Assembly (NCBI RefSeq): GCF_003945595.2
Contig: NW_024104300.1
Location: forward strand, 1,054,001-1,118,000
DNA: 64,000 bases
DNA from: Pipra filicauda
Taxonomy: Eukaryota; Chordata; Aves; Passeriformes; Pipridae
Direction: 5' to 3'
Shown here: positions 35,599-46,525 of the stretch, one piece after another
Layout: every line of letters starts with the position of its first letter
Position numbering within the stretch: position 1 is the stretch's first letter
Notes under the pieces: model-generated
Database searches by the model: none
The model's input: only the letters and a program-made list of their open reading frames with translations
Told to the model about the DNA's origin: nothing
Made by a program: the position numbers and the translations under genes

Positions 35599-35610
35599 AA
35601 ACACCATAGC
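35599..35610. repeat. Target-site duplication, right, of full-length LINE
   Basis: AAACACCATAGC, identical to 31439-31450. It is followed by host sequence that would have continued from 31438 before the insertion. Confidence 0.82.
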
Positions 35611-37312
35611 ACTGCACCAGGGCTCCAACCATCTGGGCATTCTTTAGAGATTATCAGACAGAGATACTGAGGAGAGTGAGGATGCAAGGTAATATCAGTT
35701 ATAATGACGACTAGGTATTTATGACAAAATAAGAGCCAAAGAGATGTTTGCTCTTCCAGATGATCACACTTGATCCACGATGGCAAGAACTGCAGGAGGA
35801 AAAATAAGATTTCTGAATGCCCTGTATCAGTGCTTGTGGCTTATCCCAAAGAAGGTCAGTTTGCTGCTTTTCTGTGGAAGAAACACAACTGAAGGTGAAT
35901 TTGGCTGCTGAGTGGGGTGATTGTCCCAAAACTATTTTATAAAGTGATAATTTACTCTAAAAGATTGTTGCACTCTGAAATATTGCTACTGCTAGAGAGT
36001 TTTACTTCTTTGTAATGCTAAGTATTATACTCAAATTTATATGATACTGTTAGTCTTGTATTTCAGATTATTTTCCATTTTTTGATTGCTTTGTTGTATT
36101 TTGTAACATGTCGAAAAGGACTTGAAGGGTAGACTGAGAGAGAGAAAGCGCATGTGTATGTATTTGTGCATGTGTGTGTATGTGCAGGGAAAAGGAGTAG
36201 ATAGAATTTTAAAGCAGGAAATTATTTCCAGACAGAGGCACCTTTCTTGACATCAAAGAAAGCTATTTGAGGAAGAAATGGTGAGAACTGAACCTTGTGA
36301 GAAGGCTCATTCTCTACTGAAGTAAAATTTATACCACAGCATCTGGATTGAGCTCCTAGTCTGTGTGATTTTTTTGAAATTCTGATGGTTCAGCTCTATG
36401 AGGAGAAGCTGTCCTAAGGCAAGAGCATGTCAGACCAGCTCACTTGAAGCCCTCCCAGGAATCCTGTTCAAGAACATTCAGTATGTGCACTGGCAGCATT
36501 GGTGGTGCAATGAAAGTGTGCTTGCTGAGGAACTGCTTCTGCGAGCAGGCACAGTCTCCATTTCTTAGGGCAGCCAGATGACAAGCTGACATGCAGATCA
36601 TGCACAAGTAGGAAATTCTTCATGAATATGCAGTGTTCTTATAGCTGTAGTAGGCCATCACAGCATGAGGGATCCCATGAAGGTCACATGCCAGGGGATC
36701 CAACTGGGAGGACTTTTGCCTATTCTTGGCCTACTATAAAAAAAACACTCTGTAGCAAGAATTAACATCTAATTTTAAAAACCTGTAAAAAGTTTTTTGT
36801 AGCAGACAATGCTAGAATGGGGTAAAAAGAGAAGGGAGAAGTAATGACAATCCAGCCCAAATGATAATATTTTATGATATCAGCATGTTCCTAGACCTAA
36901 TTATAGATATTAAAGCAACTTGAAAGGTGGACTTCTAATCCAAGTCTATCAGGATATTAAAATTCAAATAATAAGTATTTGCTGTTAGGATCAGATCTGT
37001 AAAATTCAGAAGCTCACAATATAATATGGAAATGTGTCTGCATTTGTTGGCTTTGTCCTGCTGGAACTCCAGTGGACTGTTGACCAGCCTTTACACCTAA
37101 TAACCTTAGAGAAATATCTCTTACAATGACTTGTGGAAACTTAAATGCAAATGTGCAGGCACCTTTTGTGGATGTCTGTGAGACCTGCTTTGAGAAGCTG
37201 TGGTCTCTACGTTGTTTTTAATCCTGAAAGGTCAGATGAGGGAGATGCATGGAGCCGTCCAGCCTCTTGACTTTGACCTGGTTGCAGGTTCAGCAGGTAT
37301 GGAGCTGAGGTT
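35611..37312. other. Unique DNA, no gene seen
   Basis: It holds a TG-rich run near 36150-36186. No repeat family or exon recognised. Confidence 0.6.
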
Positions 37313-37515
37313 CTGAAGTGAGCTGCTGCTGGTGCACAGGAGTAAGTTCAGGAATGTTAAATTTATGAGCTAGAATAAGGTGTACTAATTATTAAAGACA
37401 AAATTAAGGAACTAAACATAAGATACTGTCTGTACAACTGTGCCTTAATGTGAAACTCAGGATTTAGTAGCTTGTTTAAGAATTTGTATTTGCCAAATAT
37501 AATAGTTTAAAAATG
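37313..37515 (+). repeat. Direct repeat A1 of a local duplication
   Basis: About 200 bp matching 38944-39134 in the same orientation with scattered substitutions and small gaps. A shared block reads GAAACTCAGGATTTAGTAGC, followed by TTGTTTAAGAATT. Either an ancient local duplication or two copies of an unrecognised repeat. Confidence 0.85.
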
Positions 37516-38943
37516 GAGTGTTAGAGTGAAAAAGAGTCCTCAACTACTGAGCAGTATGTCTTTAGAGACAATAAGGACATATATGGGTAAGTGCAACTTT
37601 GTGAATGAAAAGGAAATATCACCTATTTTCTAAGTTCAGGCATCATCATTACTATCTCATAACTCATTTTAGTGTTCTCTGCTTTTTATTTGTCTGCAAG
37701 TCTTCTAAGCAATTTGTTGAGAACAATATCCTACCTAATAGTCTTTGCAGAAGCAATGTAGTGGGTCTCCATTATTAGGAAAGAAAAAATCAACCCTCTT
37801 TTGAGCTTTTCCAGTCATGCTACATGCTAAACAAGTAAAATGTTCCCTCAATAAAACTCTGCAGTGAAGACCCAACTGCTTTAAGCTACTAGGAGGCCTA
37901 TAGAGCACTAAAAGCAAAGCTCTTCCATGTTACTATTTTATTAAAACAATAATATTTAATGATTTGAGGATACTGTGATATCTGTTAATACTGATACGAT
38001 GGTGAATATGAGTGGAGCTGGTGAGACTTTTCTTTTAGCTTTGTTGTGTATTCTCTAACTGCTGTTCTTAGGAAAGCATGCAAAATATTGAACTTCTAGT
38101 TGCTTCCACTAGAAAGGAAAAGGTGGGGGAGAAGAGGTAAACGAAACATAATTGAGGTTGGTTGTGAAAATTATTGTAATGGTATCAGCATGTATTGCCT
38201 GCCCTTGGAAGTGCAGTACAAGAGGAATATTTAGTGTACTGCATATTCTTTTTTTTCTATAATCATATGGTGACAGTATTTACTAAAAGTTGATGAAGAT
38301 GCTGCATATGAAACTCTTTTAATACAGTGGATAACATTTTTTTCTATAATCAAAATTAACATGTGCTTTGAATATTTCTTGTATTAACCAGTGCCTCAAA
38401 ATTTAAGAAGGCTGTTCTGCTTCATGTTAATTTTGTTCTGGAAATCACGATTGACAGAAACAAAGTTCTTCTGTCTTAAAATAGATACTCATTTCCCCCT
38501 TTTCTTGGCTAGACCTTATGCAGTATTTTGAAAACTATTTTTAGTGTTCATAGGAGGAGTGTTCTACAATCATTCATCCTCTTGCCTTTGTCAGTTCTTA
38601 CATGTGCAAGTCAGGGGAAGTCTGATGTGACCATGCTTCTCAGATGATTTGTTGATGCCTTAGGGTTTGTACACATATGGGTTTCACCATGTGTTTGCAA
38701 GGGATAAATATTTCCTGCATCCATACTTACACAGAACTTTTTTGCATATAGTCATTTATGATAGCACAGGAGACTATAAGTTGGGGGGGGGAGGAATGAC
38801 ATGCCTCTTTAGCCTCATTATATTTAGAGTTTCTGTTTTGATGTATTTTTAATCTTATTATTCGTTGATGTATATTAGTGTTTTTGATACAGTATGTGTC
38901 TTCAAAGATATTTCACAGGTTGACTCAGAAGTTGAGTCGCTGT
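37516..38943. other. Unique DNA between the direct repeats
   Basis: AT-rich, no gene seen. A run of eight G lies near 38783. Confidence 0.6.
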
Positions 38944-39134
38944 TTGCAGTGAGCTGATGCTGGTGCACAGGAATAGGTTCAGGAATGTCAAACTTTTGAG
39001 TTAGAATAAAGTGTACTAGCCAAATTAGACAAAACATAAGACACTGTCTGTACAATTGTGTCTTAAAGTGAAACTCAGGATTTAGTAGCTTGTTTAAGAA
39101 TTCGTATTTGCCAAATATAGTAGTTTGAAAATGA
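38944..39134 (+). repeat. Direct repeat A2 of a local duplication
   Basis: Partner of 37313-37515, about 1.63 kb downstream. It lacks a short segment (the region around ATTATTAAAGACAAAATTAAGG in A1 is shortened here). Confidence 0.85.
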
Positions 39135-42100
39135 ACTATAAACTTGTTTCTGTAGAGTCTGGAGTAGCTTTTAGGCCAAAAAGCTGCTGAAAGAATACAG
39201 TATAAACTAGAAATTAAATGGAAGTCAATATCTGGGATCTTACTAGTTTAGTGGTAGTTAGCTTCAGACTAGTTAACACGTTAACTTAACGTGCAGGATT
39301 TTATGGAAGCAAAATTTTAATTGCATTCTGCAAAGGGTGAACCTTTTTTATTTAAATTACCAGTTTAGTGTATTTAGTTTTTAGGAAAATAATTAAAATT
39401 AAAGTGTTATTTTTACCTTTGAACTGCAACCTCACTGTCAGTCTTATTCACTCATTTCTTGAGTATGATTGTACTGAGACAATGAGTTACCACAGGACTT
39501 TCCAATTAAAGGCTGTCCAAATACTTGTGCAGTTTTGACCTGGATTGATGGAGTGAACTCACTTTGATTTTGAAAAGATTTGATAACAGTAAGCAATATG
39601 CCATTGTGAACAAAATCAGTAAAATATAAAAAATTCAAAGCAAGAAGTAAATGAGCTAATACATTGAGATATTTCTGTAGTTATGTAGCTTTTACTTGTG
39701 TGATAAAGGTAGATGCCATAGTTATTTCTGTTGCTGCAGTAGGTACATATTTAGTAACTTTTTGATTTATGACACTTCACAGTATTATCTGTCCTGTGCA
39801 AGGGCTGATTCTGTTTCCATGCTTTATAATTGATAGAGAATCTTCTATGTACATGCTGCTATGTATGGTAATAATTACACACCTGCAATTTACTATCTGA
39901 TTAAATGATTGATTGTCTACCATTTCACTATTGTTTCCTGTGTTTTCTTCTGCTTTTCTGTAAGTGATATTACCTACATAACATCTGAAATATGAAATGT
40001 GTTGGAACTAGTGCACACCATTCTCTCAGCCTCTGATGTCTGGGATGGGGAGGTTTGCTTTCCTTGCAGATTTAAAACAACAAATATTGGAGCCTTTTTC
40101 TTCTTTTTCAGAAAAAGAACCTCAGTCGACACTAAGAAGTTATCTAATTGCAAGGAATCATCAAAATGTAAAGCTTGTACTTCCCAGCTTCTTTATGCCA
40201 TTAAACATAGTTTACCTGGCAAAAATACTGTGTTGTGTTTTCAAACAGGGAAGGGAAACTGTGTGTGTTAAAAATAATTGTACTTTCAACTGGTGTCGGA
40301 GGCAGAAAAATAAGAGCTTTGGGTCTACAGCTAAATAAACTGTGTGAGAGACACTTCTAATAAGCCTTTAAGCAGTTGCCTGATTTTAAAGCATATCAAT
40401 GCCCTGCTTAGAATTTAGTTATGTGTAGGTGATTTTGCATGAAAGCATAAATAGTGTGCATTTTCTTCAGCAGTTGACTAAAAGGAAAACATGCAAGTAG
40501 CAAAAGTCAAAGTTGTAGTTTTTGCACCTTGTCTTTCCTTCCATTTTACACCTCTCACAAAAATTGATGTGGCTGCTCCTCTGTAGTAACCACCTTGTAG
40601 ATTTGAAAATGATAAGCTATTTATCTCCCTTTAGAAATTTATGTTTCCTGATGTGGGACTACACACCCTGATTCTACCCCATGCTTCATGTTGACTCTCT
40701 CTGAGGTAATTTACAAGTGTGCACTTTTGCAAAATGTACAGTAATCCTACTTTTGAAAGGAGCCTTTAAATTCCATACTAGTGTTCTTTGGAAAAGACTA
40801 TTTGGAATGAAAGACACTAAGTATTTTAAAACATATAGAGTATTCTCTGAGTTCTGATATACTGATGTCGTAATTATGCTAGTAAACTTACCCTTGTTAG
40901 GCACCAATATTTGTTTACTAATGGTTTATTTCAGTAAATTTTAGGAATGCAATTAGTTTGTCTCTTTATCTGAACTTTTATACAAGTTTTCTTTGTGCTA
41001 AGGTCCTATTTTACAGTATGTAAAATATTTAGTTATAGGCAGTAATGTTTTATTTTAAAAGAACCTGTAAAACCTGAAGCAGTTATAAAGTTTGCATTTA
41101 CTTGAAATAGAGTTTTTAATCTCCATATTCTGAATGGCATCACTGTAGTACAGGGTCACAAGAGTTAATTTCTCATGCTTACACTGGAAAATTGGTATGC
41201 AAGTGGGAAGCTGAATGAGTGGTGGGTGGCTTTTCTCCCTTCTCCCCAAAATGGTTTGGCAGAACTTCTATGAGAGCAATGGGACACATGCCTCTACAGT
41301 CCTTGTTAAAGAACAGTGGGCTTCTGTTGTTTTCCTGTTTCATGCAACCTCTGTGGTATTTTTAACAGGCAGTAGATTCCTTGTTCATGCATGTTTCTGA
41401 AAAAAAATGGGATGAAGATGAATAAAAGTTGTGGGCTGAGGCTAATCATATTTCTGCTAGGAGGTTGGTGCAGAAACATGCAGGATTGTCAGCTGAGGAC
41501 ACAAACTAGCACTTCTGCAAAATGTTAGTCTGTTGGGACCTGTTTTAAATAGTATTAACAGCCCTGAGGCACTGAGCTGGTCGGGTCCAAAATTGGTATG
41601 GAGAAGGGTGAGACTGAGGATATTAGCAGCAAATACAAACCTACACTACCTAGGAAGAGGTATTTGTCTCTGTTGGCATCCTGTTAAAATGTTCCTGTAG
41701 TTCCCTTGCAAATGGTTTTTAGTGGAGACAGAAGAGGTGAAGGAAGGATTTATGTGTACAGAGAGTATCTCTCAAAATTCACTTACCTTAAGTTTAGGAA
41801 AGCCCCTCAGAGGGAAAAAAGCCACACTCCAAAGTACCATGGCTATGTTTTTCAAAACTGGGGACTCACACATTCTCAGGATATATATTTATTTATGTGA
41901 ATGAGTCATGCTCAGGCAAAGTACTGAACTTGCTTTCACCAGGAGCCAGTGAAATTGTCAATCTCAGGTTCCCAAACTCAGTTTCTTAAAGTGTCTCAGA
42001 GTATCTTGGTTTCCTGGCCAAAATAGGAAGCGTTGTACTAATTTCCATCACAAAGATGCTACAAAAGAAATGTATCTATTGATATTTATTCAAAGTGTGA

Positions 42101-42155
42101 TGTGACAATGATGGGGCCTTGTATTAGGCTCTAAAATGAAGGACCACAGACCTTT
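39135..42155. other. Unique DNA, no gene seen
   Basis: AT-rich. Two overlapping frames at 39999-40338 (90 and 100 codons) show no family. A pyrimidine tract ending in CAG precedes part of them but the following frame closes quickly. No repeat family recognised. Confidence 0.55.
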
Positions 42156-42160
42156 ATCAC
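42156..42160. repeat. Target-site duplication, left (ATCAC)
   Basis: ATCAC here and ATCAT at 43092-43096 flank the LTR and differ at one base. Confidence 0.6.
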
Positions 42161-42732
42161 TGTTATAGGTTAGAAATCCAGGAGAATTTTTCTTCCCCCT
42201 GCCCCCACTGTAGGAAAGACGGAGTTTGAATGGAAAGGGAGGTGATTAGCGTTACGAAGGCTCTAGCCAGCCAAGCTGCATTTCTAACAAATGGCCCATC
42301 GGAGGCTGGGGGAAGGTAGGGAGGAGTTTTGGGGGGTTGCTGGCACTCCTCAGAGGGGAGAGATCAGACTGCGGAGTTCTCTCTCTGGGACGGAGATGGG
42401 GGCCTTGTGTGCATGCTTTTGGAGAGAAGGCCTGGAGGCTGGGCTTTCTGGCTTCCCACCCTGGTCAGCCCTCGACTTGCGGGCAGGCTGTCTTTGTCTC
42501 CAGCCTGGACCTGCTGCGTTCTCATCGGAGAGTTTTTGTCCTCACCGGGAGAAGAAAGGAGGAGCCTTGGGACACTGTCATCTGAGGACAACAGTGAGTT
42601 TATGGGGGTGAACTGTTTTCCTTTCCCCCTTTCTTCCACTGGGGGAAGGGTCCCCATTTTCTTTTCGGCTTCTCCCGCTACCCGAGACACCCCCAGAGCC
42701 CCTTCCCGCGCGGTGACCGCCAGAGCCCGACA

Positions 42733-42804
42733 GCGCCCCCTGCAGGCCAACACCGAGCACTGCAGGCTCTGCACCTCCAGCGATCCAACAGCGCCCCCTG
42801 CCGG
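42733..42804 (-). promoter_or_regulatory. Pair of CTCF-like motifs
   Basis: On the minus strand CCTGCAGGGGGCGC (42733-42746) and CCGGCAGGGGGCGC (42791-42804) both fit the CTCF core (CCASYAGRKGGCR-type). They are 58 bp apart in the same orientation, inside the solo LTR. Occupancy is inference. Confidence 0.5.
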
Positions 42805-42941
42805 CCGTGGTTGGAACTGCGCTAAAGGACAGAGAAGTATTCAGACTTTTTCTTTGGTTTGAAGGGAACTTCTGGGTGCAGGACTACTGTCTAGTTCTTT
42901 TGTGTTCTGTTACTGTTCTTGCCAACATACATATATCTTTT

Positions 42942-42947
42942 AATAAA
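42942..42947 (+). terminator. LTR polyadenylation signal AATAAA
   Basis: AATAAA followed by a GT/T-rich stretch in the 3' quarter of the LTR, the normal place for the R-region signal. Confidence 0.55.
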
Positions 42948-43091
42948 GGGTTGTTTTTTCGTCTGTTTTTTCCACATTTCCTTGATTGAAGCCCCTTAAT
43001 TTTGAATTTACAATTGCTGAGAGAGAGGAGTTTGGTTTGTCTCATAACTCATCCTTTTTAGCAAACATTCCAGTCTCTTCAAACTGAGACA

Positions 43092-46000
43092 ATCATACAT
43101 TTCTGCAATGTTGTGTTGTATGGCTAATTTGGTAATAAAGTGTGGAGACCCTGGTTTACCTGACTTCTGCATAAAGATGCATACAGATCTTGTGAAGGTG
43201 CACTGTTGTAGAGATTGCCTTTACCAAGGAAGGTCATGGTTCACAATCTGCTGAAGCTGAAGGCACATGCTGAACTCTTCATCTTTGAGGAAACCACTTT
43301 TATAGAAGTTTAAGAGGTAAACTTTCATGTGTATACAAAGACTCTTTCGACTGTTTACTCTTCCCATGTTCAAATCCTTGGAAGTCGCCTATTTCATTTT
43401 AAATCTCAATGTATTAAGCAATAATTTTAAAAAAAGAGGCAAACCTCTTTTCTACGATATTTTATTTGTGTTTATGTTTTTGCTGAAGACATTTTCTGTC
43501 AGCAGGAATGACTGCGCTTCCTTATTTGTAAATCTGCAAACTGTAGGACAGATTGATAGGAATATAGTGCACGGCCTATAAGTTGAAAAATTACAAACCA
43601 CTTTTGGTGATTTGTTTGGTTTTGGTTTTGGTTTTGTTGCAGGAGATGCTAAACAGTCTCTCTGTACAGAAAAGCTTAGAATGGTGAATGTAGAAGTAGA
43701 GAGGAGGAGGGAACATGAAGAGGGAGAAATGCTCCCACCTGGACAACCTTTGAGTTCCTCTGATGAACCATAAGGCTGTTTAATTCACTTTTTTTTCTCT
43801 CTCTCTTGTTTATCTTACTTCCCTGAGGGAGCAGGCACTGAGAATTTTTCTGCCTTTCATTTTCTCTTGCTTTAAGCTTTCACTGCATTCCCACAGTGAC
43901 TGCAAATTTTTGAGAACCTGTCCAGAGCACAGTAACCCATGATGTCAGTTTCACTGTATTCTATACTACAGTATTGTCATTGCTACAGTGCTTATCACAG
44001 GCCTAAAAAGCCTGATGTAGAGATGAACTGACTAGAGAACAATTGCGTGTGTATCTAAGAGAAAATTCTTTTAGGGCTAGTTTAGGCAAAGAAATCCACT
44101 TGGTAATATGTAGTTCTCCCCTCTTGTGTGAAATATTTGCTTACATGCCCATAATGTTGCACAGGTGTGACTTTCTGGAGGTCTGTGGCCGTTTTCTTGG
44201 CAGTAAAAGAAACTTCCCTCAGATGAAGTAATGAAGATTTAAGTTGCAACTCAAATCTTCCTGACTTTAGATGTTTAGTGATCTTAATATTTTACACTAC
44301 TGGCTGTTTGTGAGCCTAATTTTTGTGGGTATTTTCAGAAGACAATATTTTACTTTACCAGAATTTGGAAAATAAATTGAGGATATCAGCTGATGTCTAG
44401 TCTTCTTGTAGCCCTTGTATCTTAACCAGAAGCAAAAGAGAGTGATAAGAAACTTGATAGTGTATACAGTTGTAGCGCTACAAATGAATCAAAACTAACC
44501 AATGTATGAGCATGGGTATGCATATCTGTTCAAGTAATGATTTATGGTCAGTAATGATATGTGTCTTGCTTTCAGACAGATAAACTGAAAGCAGTTTATC
44601 TGCTTTGTTACCTCCGGAGGCAGACACCTTTATTTTGTAACAGAAGATCCCAGGTGACCATGATCCCTACTGTGCCTGCCATTCTGAATGGCCATGGAGT
44701 GCAGCGTAGGTGACTGCTTTGAAGTCCTGGGCAGAAGGTGATCTATTTATTTATTTTATCCATTTATTCTTCATCACAAAGGCATGTTTGTAATGTTCAT
44801 TCTAGTCAGCTGCCCTTGCCTGTTTGGGACTTTTATGCTGCTAACTCATTGGTGTAGTGCAGGGACAAAGGCTGTGGAGTAACTCCTGGTTTGTTCAAGG
44901 GAGCTGAACCTCCTCCTGCATCTGGGTTAGGCTCCACTGATCCCTGGGAAAGCAACCTGAAACACAGTAGCGTGTTGTCATAGAATTCCTTTAGGTCGAG
45001 CTTTATCACTTCTGTGCCCTTTGAATGAGAAAAACAGAGTAGGAAGGAGAATGTTTACTCTTCCTCCTTCTTTCCCTCAAGTTCTTCCATCTTGTTGCTT
45101 TTCTAGGTGTCTGAGCCCATTTTTCATTCAACTTTAGGCAAGCACTGATCAAAGGGAAGCATCAGGTTTCTGGCATCACCATGTGAAGCGCAAAAGCAGT
45201 GAGGATTAAATGTTAGGAGGGGATTTGTTTAGGTAAATATAAAGCAAAAATACAGAGAATGTCATCGGGCTTGAAATGTGATCAGACATTTTTTTCAGCC
45301 CTTTTCCCTGCTAATAATCTGGTTTTTGGCTCTACTCTGTTTCTTATTGAAATAGTTTCCAATTGACCTCAAATGCAGTTGAATTGAACACTTTGAGAAA
45401 CCACTCTAAACCTCCCATATGCTTCTAGTGTATTATGTAGGAAAGGTCAGATTTTTGAAAACTGATGATCACCTATTGACTGTGGGATTCCCAAGCAGAT
45501 TTTTCAGGAATCGATATTTATATTTTGTAGAACCCTTCTGAAACCAGTAGCATCTCTATCTTCTTCAGCATTACTCCTCAAGGTAAGTTTGGAAATTCTT
45601 GGCCTAGCGATGTGTACTGGATTGAATGCTAGGTTTACTTTAATCCTTCTCTGAATTGGTAAGGAAAAGATATGTGTTCAATCAGGAAGGAAGTATTTCT
45701 CATTGTTCTAAAGAAAATTGCTCATTTCTTCAAAAAAGAAAATTGGCCTTTCTTGGAGAAGGTAAGTAAAAGTCCTGCACTGAGAAGGTAGATAACTGTG
45801 ATGACTGAGTAGTTTAAAGTAAGGGTCATGATGAACTTCCCTTCTAGAACTCCCAATAAGGCATTTTGCTTTTTTTGTTTTCACTTGCAATATGTATTCA
45901 ATATAAGGTCTCAAGAATTTGAAAAATATGTATGGTTGATTTTGCTCGTATATTTTAAAATCATACTCTTTAGACCTCGTTTACAAAATTTTCATTGTTA

Positions 46001-46404
46001 GTTTCCCCTCAGGAAAACTAACTCAGACTGCTGTGATCTGTAAAAATGGTTGGAACTGTCAGTTTCTGTGACAGGAGTAAGTATTTCTGATCTGCTCTTG
46101 TAAATACATATTGTAATTAGATTTTCTTGTGTTTTTGTAAGTATAAGTGCTGTCAAGTCATCACTGGTCAGTGTCAGTGCTCAGTAATAATAGAGCATGA
46201 AAATGTGGAAAGAGGCCATGCTGGCAGCAGGGCTGTCCATTACAAATTCTACCTAAAACTACGGAGAAGAGAATCTTACTGTTGCAGTTCAGTGAATATG
46301 GGAAGAATGTGCTTAATGTGAGTAGCAGGCTCAATTCTTTTGCCTGTCCATAATGGTCACTTCTGCTATAAAAAGAGATACTTAAAGTAGATTATGATCA
46401 TAAA
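43092..46404. other. AT-rich unique DNA, no gene seen
   Basis: It holds a (GGTTTT)n-like run near 43614-43636. No exon or repeat family recognised. Confidence 0.6.
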
Positions 46405-46525
46405 ATGATAGAATCATAGAACAGTTTGATTTGGAAGGGACCATTAAAGGCCATGTAATAATCCAACCCCCTCGCAATGAGCAGGGACAAGTAATGAGCA
46501 GGGACAAGCGTGATCCAAGCAGAAT
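46405..46525 (-). mobile_element. CR1 3'-UTR fragment
   Basis: About 120 bp. The plus strand reads ATAGAATCATAGAACAGTTT, then TTTGGAAGGGACCATTAAAG, which is the reverse complement of the CR1 3' end and its octamer tail. A short direct duplication of AATGAGCAGGGACAAG lies inside. Confidence 0.88.

Larger units (their letters stand above)
32247..35599 (+). pseudogene. RTE-like ORF: APE endonuclease and reverse transcriptase
   Basis: The coding region spans about 1,115 codons. The endonuclease begins with LTLACWNIRTM (about 32342-32374) and IDIAALSEVRLHEEG (catalytic Glu). It continues with IYAPT, LGDFNARVG (32795-32821), HWHLIDYVLV and TDHRLVRCKL. The reverse transcriptase follows, in the frame open from 33059: GKAAGVDGIPPEVWKH, YCGITLLSIAGKILARIL, SQCGFRANRSTTDM, VDLTKAFDTVSRKGLW (motif A Asp), AVKQGCVLTPTVF (motif B) and LCADDAAL with the catalytic A-D-D at 34586-34594. 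The tail has LYGSESWVIYRHHLRLLERF and C-x2-C...SRIGLFSH. Breaks are one missing base near 32526-32529 and TGA codons at 32645, 33023 and 34496; the last falls between motifs B and C. All later parts share one frame. The true start lies at or upstream of 32247; no ATG stands out. Confidence 0.88.
42161..43091 (+). mobile_element. Solo ERV LTR with TG...CA ends
   Basis: A 931-bp segment begins TGTTATAGGTTAG and ends AACTGAGACA, flanked by a 5-bp near-duplication (ATCAC/ATCAT). It is much richer in GC and CpG than its surroundings. AATAAA lies at 42942-42947, about 145 bp before the 3' end, and the tail (TTTCCTTGATTGAAGCCCCT and what follows) resembles bird ERVL-type LTR ends, so the plus strand is the sense strand. 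Frames of up to 177 codons run across its GC-rich part on both strands, but none shows a protein family; they reflect base composition. No viral coding sequence flanks it. Confidence 0.78.

Noticed and set aside
39999..40338. Possible exon after a TTCTTCTTTTTCAG tract
   Set aside because: The frame directly after the CAG closes within a few codons, and the longer frames begin upstream of the acceptor-like site.
42291..42862. Overlapping frames of 82-177 codons on both strands
   Set aside because: They lie inside the GC-rich solo LTR, where few stop codons are expected. Frames overlap on both strands and show no retroviral or host protein family.
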